A stretch of 64,000 bases of DNA from Phytohabitans sp036906915 (GTDB taxonomy: Bacteria; Actinomycetota; Actinomycetes; Mycobacteriales; Micromonosporaceae). Each line of letters starts with the position of its first letter. Position 1 is the stretch's first letter. Under the pieces are notes generated by a model. The model saw only the letters and a program-made list of their open reading frames with translations. It did no database searches and was not told the origin of the DNA. The position numbers and the translations under genes were made by a program. Shown in pieces: positions 57,387 to 64,000 of the stretch. Location of the stretch: positions 1 to 64,000 of the forward strand of contig NZ_JBAKHX010000007.1 in the NCBI RefSeq assembly GCF_036906915.1, written 5' to 3'.

Positions 57387-57560
57387 TTAGGACCAGTGGG
57401 GTGGGCGGTCGTTGAGGAGGCGGTCGTCGTTTGAGTACGAACGCTCGCCCCAGCCTCGGTCGGTGTCGTCCCGGGTCTGATCCGGCAACACCGGCGGGCC
57501 ATCGTCTTCCAGATCGACGACGCGATCGGAATCGTCGCGCGCGTATTCCACCCTGCTCAC
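57387..57560 (-). CDS. small acidic actinobacterial protein
   Basis: 57 residues: SRVEYARDDSDRVVDLEDDG, PPVLPDQTRDDTDRGWGERS, YSNDDRLLNDRPPHW. The highly polar, Asp-rich sequence with the RGWGERSYSNDDRLL motif looks conserved across actinobacteria. GTG 57560 is the likely start. It is divergent from the next gene. Function unknown. Confidence 0.7.
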   Translation of the reverse strand: MSRVEYARDDSDRVVDLEDDGPPVLPDQTRDDTDRGWGERSYSNDDRLLNDRPPHWS

Positions 57561-57628
57561 GCCGTTCAGCGTACCCAGCGGAGGTGAACGGCGTGGGTCG
57601 CTCACCCCGGTTGGTAGCGTCATTGGCC

Positions 57629-57958
57629 GTGACGACGCGCGATGGAGGCCCCGACCCCGATGCGTTCTGGCGGCGGCCCGACGGTGACGAGCCGCCCTCG
57701 CCAGAACCAGAGAAATTGGGAAAAGCGGCCGAGCAGCCCGGCTATGCGGGCCCGCCCGCCAGCCCGCAGCCCCCGAAGGGGTGGCGGCCCCCCATGGTGG
57801 TGCAGCCGCCCGCCCCCCGTCAGATGCCGGCGCAGGACCTCCACGGCATCGAGGCCGCGGAGCGGAGCGCCCGCACGGTCACGTACGGGATCGGGATGAT
57901 CGCCGGAGCCGTGCTCCTCATCGTGACCTGCCTGCTCTGCTCCCGCGCGCTCTTCTAG
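57629..57958 (+). CDS. single-helix membrane protein, unknown
   Basis: 109 residues. Acidic, Pro-rich N-terminus (TTRDGGPDPDAFWRRPDGDE, PPASPQPPKGWRPPMVVQPP) and one C-terminal membrane helix (YGIGMIAGAVLLIVTCLLCS). A TAGCGT sequence about 10 bp before GTG 57629 suggests a leaderless mRNA. Divergent from the small acidic gene. No domain known. Confidence 0.65.
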   Translation: MTTRDGGPDPDAFWRRPDGDEPPSPEPEKLGKAAEQPGYAGPPASPQPPKGWRPPMVVQPPAPRQMPAQDLHGIEAAERSARTVTYGIGMIAGAVLLIVTCLLCSRALF

Positions 57959-57965
57959 GCGCCGA

Positions 57966-58439
57966 TCAGACGCCACTCCAGACCGCGTTGGCTCCGGTGT
58001 CGCCAGTCTTGAAGACGAAGTACCCGGTGAAGCCCGCCAGCACGATCACGGCCGCACTCAGTACCCAGGCGAGCCATGCCGGCGCCCGGCGTGCCCGGCT
58101 GCTGGTGGCGAAGACCAGCAGCAGCGTGGCGGCCCCCAGGCCCAGGCTGAACCAGAGTGTCAGGTCGCCGTAGCCCTGGTGGTCGTCGACCTGCGCCAGG
58201 ATCTCCTGACCGTAGTTGGCGGCGACGAGCCGCTTTTCCAGTTCCTGGCCGGACTGCCTCGCCACCAGTGCGGCCAGCGGGGCGCCTACCGCGAGCAGCA
58301 CGGCTGCCCAGCCGATCCGTGCTCTCACCTTCGGCACCAGCGCGTACACCACGCCGACCACGGCCAGCAGCGGGATGAACACCACCGCCGCGTGCACCAG
58401 CAGCGGGTGGGCGGGAAGTCCAGCTATCTCCTCGAACAT
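57966..58439 (-). CDS. DUF2231-type membrane protein
   Basis: 157 residues with four membrane helices: GLPAHPLLVHAAVVFIPLLA, VGVVYALVPKV, LWFSLGLGAATLLLVFATSS, WVLSAAVIVLAGFTGYFVFK. The HPLLVHxxVVF start and GYGDL segment are typical of DUF2231; paired His residues may bind haem or metal. GAGGAGG precedes ATG 58439. Convergent with the previous gene. Function unknown. Confidence 0.85.
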   Translation of the reverse strand: MFEEIAGLPAHPLLVHAAVVFIPLLAVVGVVYALVPKVRARIGWAAVLLAVGAPLAALVARQSGQELEKRLVAANYGQEILAQVDDHQGYGDLTLWFSLGLGAATLLLVFATSSRARRAPAWLAWVLSAAVIVLAGFTGYFVFKTGDTGANAVWSGV

Positions 58440-58599
58440 CGAGGCCTCCTCTTCTACGCGAGATCGTCCCGCCAGCCTACGGGTTTTGTTGAACTCGCAA
58501 CTTGCCCTCGTCACAGAGAGCTACGCCGATAGAGCCGAGAGGGTTCAGCGGGGTTCCCAACACCTTGCTGGTCACGTATTCGCGTGCTGTTATTGCAGG

Positions 58600-59025
58600 G
58601 TGCACGGCGAAGACCTGTTGAGGTCGCGTGGCCTACGAGTGACCCGACCTCGCCTCGCCGTGCTCGAAGTCCTCGCCGATGGCGGCCACCTCGAAGTCGA
58701 CGAAATCGCCCAAAGGGTGCGCACCCGGCTCGACTCCGTGTCGACCCAGGCGGTCTACGACGTGCTCGGCGCGCTGTCCCGTGCCGGGCTGGCGCGGCGC
58801 CTGGAGCCGGCCGGGAGCCCAGCCAGATACGAGCGGCGAGCCGGCGACAACCACCATCACGTGGTCTGCCGCGGCTGCGGCAAGATCGCCGACGTCGACT
58901 GCGTAGTCGGCGAGGCGCCCTGCCTCGACCCCAACGTCGCGCATGGGTTCGAGGTCGACGAAGCAGAGGTCACGTTCTGGGGGCTGTGTCCCGGCTGCCG
59001 GGCTCGCCGCGCGACATACGACTGA
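58600..59025 (+). CDS. Fur-family regulator
   Basis: 141 residues. Winged helix (LRVTRPRLAVLEVLADGGHL, VSTQAVYDVLGALSRAGLAR) and C-terminal zinc domain (NHHHVVCRGCGKIADVDCVV, WGLCPGCRARR) with two CxxC pairs. Resembles the FurA/CatR peroxide-sensor group. GTG 58600 is proposed, as it starts just before the HTH; the ribosome-binding site is weak. The TGATG overlap couples it to the MpaB-type oxygenase rather than to katG, the usual partner. Confidence 0.85.
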   Translation: MHGEDLLRSRGLRVTRPRLAVLEVLADGGHLEVDEIAQRVRTRLDSVSTQAVYDVLGALSRAGLARRLEPAGSPARYERRAGDNHHHVVCRGCGKIADVDCVVGEAPCLDPNVAHGFEVDEAEVTFWGLCPGCRARRATYD

Positions 59026-59843
59026 TGGCGGATCTCGGTCTCTTCGGTCCCGACTCGGTGACGTGGCGCGTGCACTCGGAGCCGATCCTGTTCCTTGCCG
59101 GACTGCGCTCGCTGTACCTGCAGGCCCTGCACCCGCGTGCGGTCGCCGCCGTGGTGCAGAACTCGGACTACAAAACCGACCCGTGGGGCCGGCTGATGCG
59201 CACGTCCATGTACGTGGCAACCACGATCTTCGGCACCACGGAGCAGGCGGAGGCGGCGGGTGAGCGCGTACGCGCCCTGCACGCCCGGCTGCGCGCCACC
59301 GACCCCCGCACCGGCGAGGAGTTCCGGATCGACGAGCCCGACCTGCTGCGCTGGGTGCACGTGGCGGAGGTCGAGTCGTTCGTCACCACGGCGCGGCGAG
59401 CGGGTGTGCGGCTCACCGCCGATGAAGTCGACGGGTACTACGACGAGCAGCGCCGGGTGGCGGCGCTGGTCGGGCTCGACCCGGCGTCGGTGCCGGGCAG
59501 CGCCGCCGAGGTCGAGGAGTACTACCGGCGCGTCCAGCCGGAGTTGCACATGACCAAGGAGGCGGCGGAGACCTTCGTCTTCCTTAGCGCGCCGCCCCTG
59601 CCCTGGCGGCTCGGCCTGACGCCGGTGCGGCTCGTGTACTTCGGTGTGGCGGCCACCGCGTTCGCGCTGCTGCCCGCGTGGGCACGGCGCAAATACGGCG
59701 CGTTCGGGCTGCGTACCACCGACCTCCCGGCCGACCTGTCGACGCGCGGCATCCGCCTGCTGCTCAACGCGTTGCCCCGAAAGTACTTCTACAGCCCGGT
59801 GCACCAGGAAGCGCTCAAGCGGGCTGCTCAGACGGTGTCGTGA
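59025..59843 (+). CDS. oxygenase MpaB family (DUF2236) protein
   Basis: 272 residues. Haem-binding-type helical family: VTWRVHSEPILFLAGLRSLY, LQALHPRAVAAVVQNSDYKT, DPWGRLMRTSMYVATTIFGT, LLRWVHVAEVESFVTTARRA. The His in WVHVAEV and Arg/His in LHPRA are the conserved haem-site residues in mycobacterial and fungal MpaB or Lcp proteins. Substrate unknown. Start overlaps the Fur stop by 1 bp, so peroxide- or metal-dependent control is likely. Convergent with, and overlapping, the next gene by 29 bp. Confidence 0.85.
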   Translation: MADLGLFGPDSVTWRVHSEPILFLAGLRSLYLQALHPRAVAAVVQNSDYKTDPWGRLMRTSMYVATTIFGTTEQAEAAGERVRALHARLRATDPRTGEEFRIDEPDLLRWVHVAEVESFVTTARRAGVRLTADEVDGYYDEQRRVAALVGLDPASVPGSAAEVEEYYRRVQPELHMTKEAAETFVFLSAPPLPWRLGLTPVRLVYFGVAATAFALLPAWARRKYGAFGLRTTDLPADLSTRGIRLLLNALPRKYFYSPVHQEALKRAAQTVS

Positions 59844-60693
59844 CCCGCGCCAGACCGTCCCACGGCTCCTTGGCCGCCACGCTGGCACCGGCCGGGCAGG
59901 TCTTGCGGTAGTCGCACCAGGCGCAGATCGGGCCGGGCTGGGTGGGGAACGCCGCGTCCGGATCGGCGCCGCCGGCCACCGCCTTCTCGGCGGCCACGAT
60001 GTCGCGCGCGGTGTCTTCGGCACGGGCGAGCTGCCGGGCCAGGGACTCGGGCGTGTGGTCGTGCGCGGCCACCGTGCCGCTGGGCAGGTGGTGCAGCTCG
60101 ACCCGGCGGCACGGGCGGCGGAACACCCGCTCGGCCGCGTAGGCGTACAGGGCGAGGGCCTGCGACCCGCGCGCGTCGTCGCTGTCGAGCCCCGTGCGAC
60201 CCGTCTTGTAGTCGACGATCGCGAGCTCGGCGCCGCGCGCGTCGATGCGGTCGGCGCGCCCGTTGAAGGCCAGCACGGCCGTCTTGACCGCGACGACCCG
60301 CTCGACCCCGAGCGGCTCGGTGCCCGGCTCCAAGGTCTCCACATAGGACTCTAGCCACTCCAGCGCCCGGCGATAGGCGGAGCGCTCCTGCTCGTCGTCG
60401 CGGTAGCCCTCGCGGACCCAGGTGCCCGACAGGAGCAACGGCAGCGCCTCGGGCCGCCGGCGCTCGTGCGGCAGGCCGAACCAGTTGCGCAGCGCGGTGT
60501 GGACGCTCGCGCCTAGGGAGTTGTGCGCCCACGGTGGGCCCTTGGGTGGGGCGGGCCGGTCGACGTAGGTGTAGCGATATCGCCGTGGACAGTCCATGTA
60601 GCTGCCGAGCTTGCTGGGCGTGCACACGAAAAGCCGCTCCGGCATACCCTCAAAACTCAGCTGCCCACCAATGCCCTGCTGCTCGCCCTTCAC
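59815..60693 (-). CDS. RecB-type PD-(D/E)XK exonuclease
   Basis: 292 residues. RecB-like domain: TPSKLGSYMDCPRRYRYTYV (first Cys of the iron-sulphur cluster), SLGASVHTALRNWFGLP, FNGRADRIDARGAELAIVDY KTG (the D...DYK catalytic pair), then QALALYAYAAERVF and the Cys cluster GPICAWCDYRKTCPAG. It should be a DNA nuclease with an Fe-S cluster, as in the Cas4/AddB-like group. Standalone member of the actinobacterial family next to proteasome/MarC genes. Confidence 0.9.
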   Translation of the reverse strand: MKGEQQGIGGQLSFEGMPERLFVCTPSKLGSYMDCPRRYRYTYVDRPAPPKGPPWAHNSLGASVHTALRNWFGLPHERRRPEALPLLLSGTWVREGYRDDEQERSAYRRALEWLESYVETLEPGTEPLGVERVVAVKTAVLAFNGRADRIDARGAELAIVDYKTGRTGLDSDDARGSQALALYAYAAERVFRRPCRRVELHHLPSGTVAAHDHTPESLARQLARAEDTARDIVAAEKAVAGGADPDAAFPTQPGPICAWCDYRKTCPAGASVAAKEPWDGLARVTTPSEQPA

Positions 60694-60724
60694 GCCCGAT
60701 ATCTTCTCACTTGGCTACGACAGA

Positions 60725-61336
60725 TCACCGCGCTGCGTAGTCGGCGACGAACGCGGCGACCGCGTCGGCGATCAACTGCACGGCGATCGCCGCCAGCAGG
60801 AGGCCGGCGATCCGGGTCAGCACCTCGATGCCGCTGGGCCGGAGGATCTTCACGATGACGCCGGAGAAGCGGAGCGTGAGCCACACGGCCACCATGACCG
60901 CGACGATGCCGAGAGCGATCGCCACGTAGTCGGCCATGCCGTCAGCCCGCTGCACGAAAAGCATGGTCGCCACGATCGCGCCGGGCCCGGCGAGCAGCGG
61001 CGTGCCCAGCGGCACCAGCGCGATGTTCGACGTGACCTGCTGGTTGGGGTCGTCCTGCTTGCCGGTGAGCAGTGCCAGCGAGATCAGGATCAGCAGCAGG
61101 CCACCGGCGCCCTGGAGCGCGGGCAGGTCCACGTGCAGGTAGTCGAGCAGCGTCTGGCCAGCGACCGCGAACACCACGATCACGCCGAGCGCCAGCGCCA
61201 CGGCCTGGGTGCCGGCTCGAATGCGGTCGCGGGCCGGCAACGTGCCGGTCAGCGCGAGGAAGATCGGCACCATACCCGGCGGATCGGTGATGACCAGCAG
61301 CGTGACGAACACCTCGCCGAACAGCTTGAGATCCAC
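60725..61336 (-). CDS. MarC-family integral membrane protein
   Basis: 203 residues, six predicted helices: FGEVFVTLLVITDPPGMVPI, VALALGVIVVFAVAGQTLLD, LQGAGGLLLILISLALLTGK, VPLGTPLLAGPGAIVATMLF, DYVAIALGIVAVMVAVWLTL, IAGLLLAAIAVQLIADAVAA. TDPPGxVPIFLAL and PLLAGPGAI are the family signatures. Function unclear despite its former link to antibiotic resistance. Ten bp downstream of the PHP gene. Confidence 0.9.
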   Translation of the reverse strand: MDLKLFGEVFVTLLVITDPPGMVPIFLALTGTLPARDRIRAGTQAVALALGVIVVFAVAGQTLLDYLHVDLPALQGAGGLLLILISLALLTGKQDDPNQQVTSNIALVPLGTPLLAGPGAIVATMLFVQRADGMADYVAIALGIVAVMVAVWLTLRFSGVIVKILRPSGIEVLTRIAGLLLAAIAVQLIADAVAAFVADYAAR

Positions 61337-61345
61337 AAGGTCACG

Positions 61346-62194
61346 CTAGTGGAGCAGGGGGACGCCGGTAGCCGCGATGACGATCCGCTCGTACGCGTCG
61401 GGGGCGGTCGTGTGGGCGCCCAGCCGCACCGACTTGTGAGTGCCGTGAAAGTCGGACGATCCCGTCACCACCAAGCCCAGTTCGCCGGCCAGCCGCCGCA
61501 CGTGCGCACGCTCCTGGGGTGAGTGGTCCTCGTGGTCGGCCTCCAGCCCGAAAAGGCCGGCCGCCGCCATCTCGACGATCAGCGAGTCGGGCACGATCGT
61601 GCCGCGCCGGGTCGCTCGTGGGTGGGCGAAGACGGGTACACCGCCCGCGCCGCGGACCAGCCGCACCGCCGTGAACACGTCGGTGTCCTCCTTGGGCAGC
61701 CGGTACCGCTCCCCCAGCCACTGCGGAGCGAAGGCCGCGCTCGTGGTGGCGACCAGCCCGGCCCGGATCAGCGCCTGCGCGATGTGCGGGCGGCCCACGG
61801 TGCCGCCGCCGGCGTACCCGAGCACCTCGTCCCAGGTGATGTCGACCCCGTCGGCGCGCAGCCGGTCGACGATCCGCTCGCCACGCTGTTCACGCGCGCG
61901 GCGTACCCGGGCCAACTCGGCGACCAGCTCTGGTTCGGTCGGGTCGAAGAGGTAGGCGAGCAGGTGCAACGGGATCGCCGGGGTCACGCCGTACCAGCGG
62001 CAGGACAGCTCGGCCCCGCGCACGAGCGCCAGCCCGGCCGGGCGCGCCGCCGCCGCGGGCGCCCAGCCGGCCGTGGTGTCGTGATCGGTGATCGCCAGGA
62101 CGTCGAGCCCCGTCTGCGCCGCGGCCGTCACCAACTCCGCCGGAGTCAGGGTGCCGTCGCTGGCTGTGGAGTGCGTGTGCAGGTCGATGCGCAT
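61346..62194 (-). CDS. PHP-domain phosphoesterase (RNase AM/YciV-like)
   Basis: 282 residues. Metal motifs: RIDLHTHSTASDGTLTPAEL (His6, His8), VLAITDHDTTAGW, LVRGAELSCRW (Glu), GGVPVFAHPRATRRG and VTGSSDFHGTHK (Asp and His). In enterobacteria the family member trims RNA 5' ends or acts on pAp; a 3',5'-nucleoside bisphosphate activity is also possible. Same strand as marC and the downstream gene order suggests an operon. Confidence 0.9.
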   Translation of the reverse strand: MRIDLHTHSTASDGTLTPAELVTAAAQTGLDVLAITDHDTTAGWAPAAAARPAGLALVRGAELSCRWYGVTPAIPLHLLAYLFDPTEPELVAELARVRRAREQRGERIVDRLRADGVDITWDEVLGYAGGGTVGRPHIAQALIRAGLVATTSAAFAPQWLGERYRLPKEDTDVFTAVRLVRGAGGVPVFAHPRATRRGTIVPDSLIVEMAAAGLFGLEADHEDHSPQERAHVRRLAGELGLVVTGSSDFHGTHKSVRLGAHTTAPDAYERIVIAATGVPLLH

Positions 62195-62240
62195 CGCGCC
62201 GATCGTAGTGAGCGTGCGCCGTCCGCAGACCCAGCGGGCG

Positions 62241-63554
62241 CTAGGCGAGCTGCTTGCTCACCACCACGACGTGGTCGCCCTCCGTCATGCTCGGTACGGC
62301 TAGGTGCTCCACGCCCTCGGCCTGGTCGACGGCCAGCTCGTCGGCCTCCACCTGGACCAGGCCGTCGCGGTCGGCGCGGACGACCGTGTTGGTGTCGGTC
62401 CAGACCGGCTCGCCGGCCAGCGGCGGCCCGGCGTACCGGGTGGCGGCGGTGGTGCGCTGCTTGAACGCCCCGGTGAGGTCGACCAGCGCCGCCAGGTTGG
62501 CTGTCTCCGCGTCGGCGACCAGCCAGCGTCCGTCGGGCGAGACCGTGCCGGCGCCGTCGCGCTTGAGCCGGGTCGCACAGGCGGTCTTGAGTACCGTCAA
62601 CGCGTTGCGCGCATCGAGCAACGCAAGGCAAGCGCTGTTGCCCCGCCCTTGCAGCACCTGACCGACGACCGTCTTGCCGTCCGGGAGCGGACCGTAGATA
62701 CCCACGGTCGTGCCGCTCCAGGTCGGCTTGAAGGCGCCACCGCCATCGGGCCACCACACCGCATACTCGTCGCCGCCATCGCGGGTCCGCGCCATGAGTA
62801 CGGCGCGGCCGAGGAAACTGACCGGCAGCCCCTGCGTCAGCGCCGCCGACTGCTGCGCGCCGGACACCTGGCCTTGGATGACCGAAGCCGAGAAGAGCCG
62901 GGCGCCGTCGAGCCACGCCACCCGGAGCCCGTCGCTGGCGAGCACCACCGCCTCGACCGGCGGCAACAGCTCCCGGGCGCTGCCGTCGGCGCTGACCCAC
63001 CACAGGGCGGACCTGCCCGACTGTTGTGCGCCGACCATCAGCCAGCCGCCGTCGGCCCGGTGCGCCTGGGTCACCGTGCCCAGCGACGCGAGGTCGACGA
63101 TCTTGCCGGACGCCGTCTGGAGGTGCGTCGTCACGACGACGTCGACCGGCAACTCGTCGCCGACCCCCAGATCCTGGCGTCGCATCTCGTCGGAGCTGTC
63201 CGGCGGGTCGAGCCGGGTGGGCGTAGGGTCCGCGCTGCGCAGGATCGACGGGTACGGATCGCCGATCCACGCCGGGCCGGCGTACCGCTCGTTGTCCGGC
63301 CGGAGCTGGACGACCCCCATCGCGGCGGCGACCGTGGCGACCACGACGAGCGCCGTGCCGGCGACGGAACGACGGCGGCTGATCCGCTTGGCCCGGCGGA
63401 TCGCGGTGCCCGCCGGGTCGGCGTGCCGGACCGGAGCCATGTCGGTGGTGGCGCCGGCGAGAGAGTCTCGCAGCGCGCGTTCTAGCTCGTCCGGCGTCAC
63501 GCCCAATGGACGCGCTGGGCCTGGCTGGAGGTTGTCGGGCTGGTGCATGATCAC
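62241..63554 (-). CDS. sigma-factor-linked membrane protein with beta-propeller-like exterior
   Basis: 437 residues. Short cytoplasmic N-terminus (HQPDNLQPGPARPLGVTPDE LERALRD), one helix (RRSVAGTALVVVATVAAAMG) and an outside domain rich in WD40/TolB-like strands (WLMVGAQQSGRSALWWVSAD, LASDGLRVAWLDGARLFSAS, AGTVSPDGRWLVADAETANL). GTG 63554 overlaps the sigma-factor stop (GTGA); ATG 63548 is the next choice. Gene pairs of a SigE-type sigma factor and such a protein are frequent in Micromonosporaceae; an anti-sigma role is possible, not shown. Confidence 0.78.
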   Translation of the reverse strand: MIMHQPDNLQPGPARPLGVTPDELERALRDSLAGATTDMAPVRHADPAGTAIRRAKRISRRRSVAGTALVVVATVAAAMGVVQLRPDNERYAGPAWIGDPYPSILRSADPTPTRLDPPDSSDEMRRQDLGVGDELPVDVVVTTHLQTASGKIVDLASLGTVTQAHRADGGWLMVGAQQSGRSALWWVSADGSARELLPPVEAVVLASDGLRVAWLDGARLFSASVIQGQVSGAQQSAALTQGLPVSFLGRAVLMARTRDGGDEYAVWWPDGGGAFKPTWSGTTVGIYGPLPDGKTVVGQVLQGRGNSACLALLDARNALTVLKTACATRLKRDGAGTVSPDGRWLVADAETANLAALVDLTGAFKQRTTAATRYAGPPLAGEPVWTDTNTVVRADRDGLVQVEADELAVDQAEGVEHLAVPSMTEGDHVVVVSKQLA

Positions 63555-64000
63555 CGACGCTTCACACCGACGGTTGGAATGGCGGGCTCTGGTGCCGGTA
63601 CCCGAGGAATCGCCGGCAGGACCGGGACGGGCCGTGCGGGACGGACGGGCTGAGGCGCCGGGGTCGGCGCGGGTGCCGGCGTCACGCCGGCGCCTTCGGC
63701 CGCGAGACGCTGCCGCAGCGTGTGCAGCGCCCGGGAGGTCTGGCTCTTGACCGTACCCGGAGAGATGTTGAGCAGCGCGGCGGTCTGCGCCTCGGAGAGG
63801 TCTTCGTAGAACCGCAGCACCAGCACCGCCCGCTGCCGGGCGGGCAAGGCCTTGACGTGCCGCCACAGCGCGTCGCGCTCCAGGTGCTCGCTGATCTGGT
63901 CTGGGGCGGCGACCTCGGGCAGCGTCTCGGTGGGGCGCTCGCCATGCCAGCGCCGCCGCCACCAGCTGGTCGCCGTATTGACGAGCACGCGCCGGGCGTA
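63551..64000 (-). CDS. SigE-family ECF sigma factor, cut by the window edge
   Basis: Visible part about 150 residues: ARRVLVNTATSWWRRRWHGE (end of sigma region 2 to linker), then sigma region 4 DALWRHVKALPARQRAVLVL, RFYEDLSEAQTAALLNISPG, TVKSQTSRALHTLRQRL. After it a Pro/Ala-rich tail of about 50 residues (APAPTPAPQPVRPARPVPVL) not present in most SigE-family members. The N-terminal part lies beyond 64000. Coupled by GTGA overlap to the membrane gene downstream. Confidence 0.88.
   Translation of the reverse strand, partial: YARRVLVNTATSWWRRRWHGERPTETLPEVAAPDQISEHLERDALWRHVKALPARQRAVLVLRFYEDLSEAQTAALLNISPGTVKSQTSRALHTLRQRLAAEGAGVTPAPAPTPAPQPVRPARPVPVLPAIPRVPAPEPAIPTVGVKRR

Overview
High-GC actinobacterial chromosome, most likely Micromonosporaceae. 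Evidence: strong G/C third-position bias, frequent GTG starts, ATGA/GTGA stop-start overlaps, a galU-moeA-acetyltransferase-SepX/GlpR block, and an integrative element of the Streptomyces pSAM2 (AICE) class in a tRNA-Ala gene. The family assignment is inference from gene content; no species is claimed.

Left accessory half (1-34900). Intact genes alternate with zones of gene relics. From the left: a broken helix-turn-helix regulator divergent from an epoxide hydrolase; an AlkZ-like winged-helix protein; a relic zone (3182-4716) with pieces of an integrase, a TPR regulator and a methyltransferase; ArsR, DinB-like, Nudix and TetR genes; a two-gene ABC half-transporter operon of the siderophore-importer type (8054-11580); a second relic zone (11580-13910) with a chimeric MFS/ABC fragment; a secreted FG-GAP protein; a set of small enzymes (VOC, EEP nuclease, F420/NADP oxidoreductase-like, glutathionyl-hydroquinone reductase, GbsR/MarR); a minus-strand carbohydrate operon (27660-19792: GntR, enolase-superfamily enzyme, solute-binding lipoprotein, two permeases, secreted beta-helix protein); a TetR gene with tandem operators divergent from a membrane-anchored alpha/beta hydrolase; an HPF-like protein, a uridine-kinase-like gene, a PadR/membrane-protein pair, and more relics.

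Integrated element (34901-48981). An AICE is bounded by 25-bp perfect direct repeats; the right copy is the 3' end of an intact tRNA-Ala(CGC). It has a left regulatory module (XRE+PLD-like regulator, Pif-like Nudix, HD hydrolase, small proteins, a hairpin-rich non-coding block), a transfer module (membrane protein, TraSA-type translocase), a chain of small cargo genes coupled by stop-start overlaps (zinc ribbons, HEXXH peptidase, GIY-YIG-like nuclease, two DUF6197 paralogues, DUF2637 membrane protein), a RepSA-type HUH initiator, an excisionase and a tyrosine integrase next to the tRNA. A 16-bp perfect palindrome occurs twice, in the peptidase gene and over the rep stop codon.

Right core half (49000-64000). 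Housekeeping genes: SepX/GlpR, GNAT, moeA, galU (with a 27-codon micro-ORF between galU and moeA), a GGDEF protein, 5-formyl-THF cyclo-ligase, FmdB, an SAF/CpaB-like protein, small actinobacterial proteins, DUF2231, Fur, an MpaB-type oxygenase, a RecB-like nuclease, MarC, a PHP phosphoesterase, and a beta-propeller-like membrane protein coupled to a SigE-family sigma factor cut by the window edge. Three copies of an ~78-bp palindromic repeat lie between these genes, with a pair of perfect DnaA boxes beside one of them.
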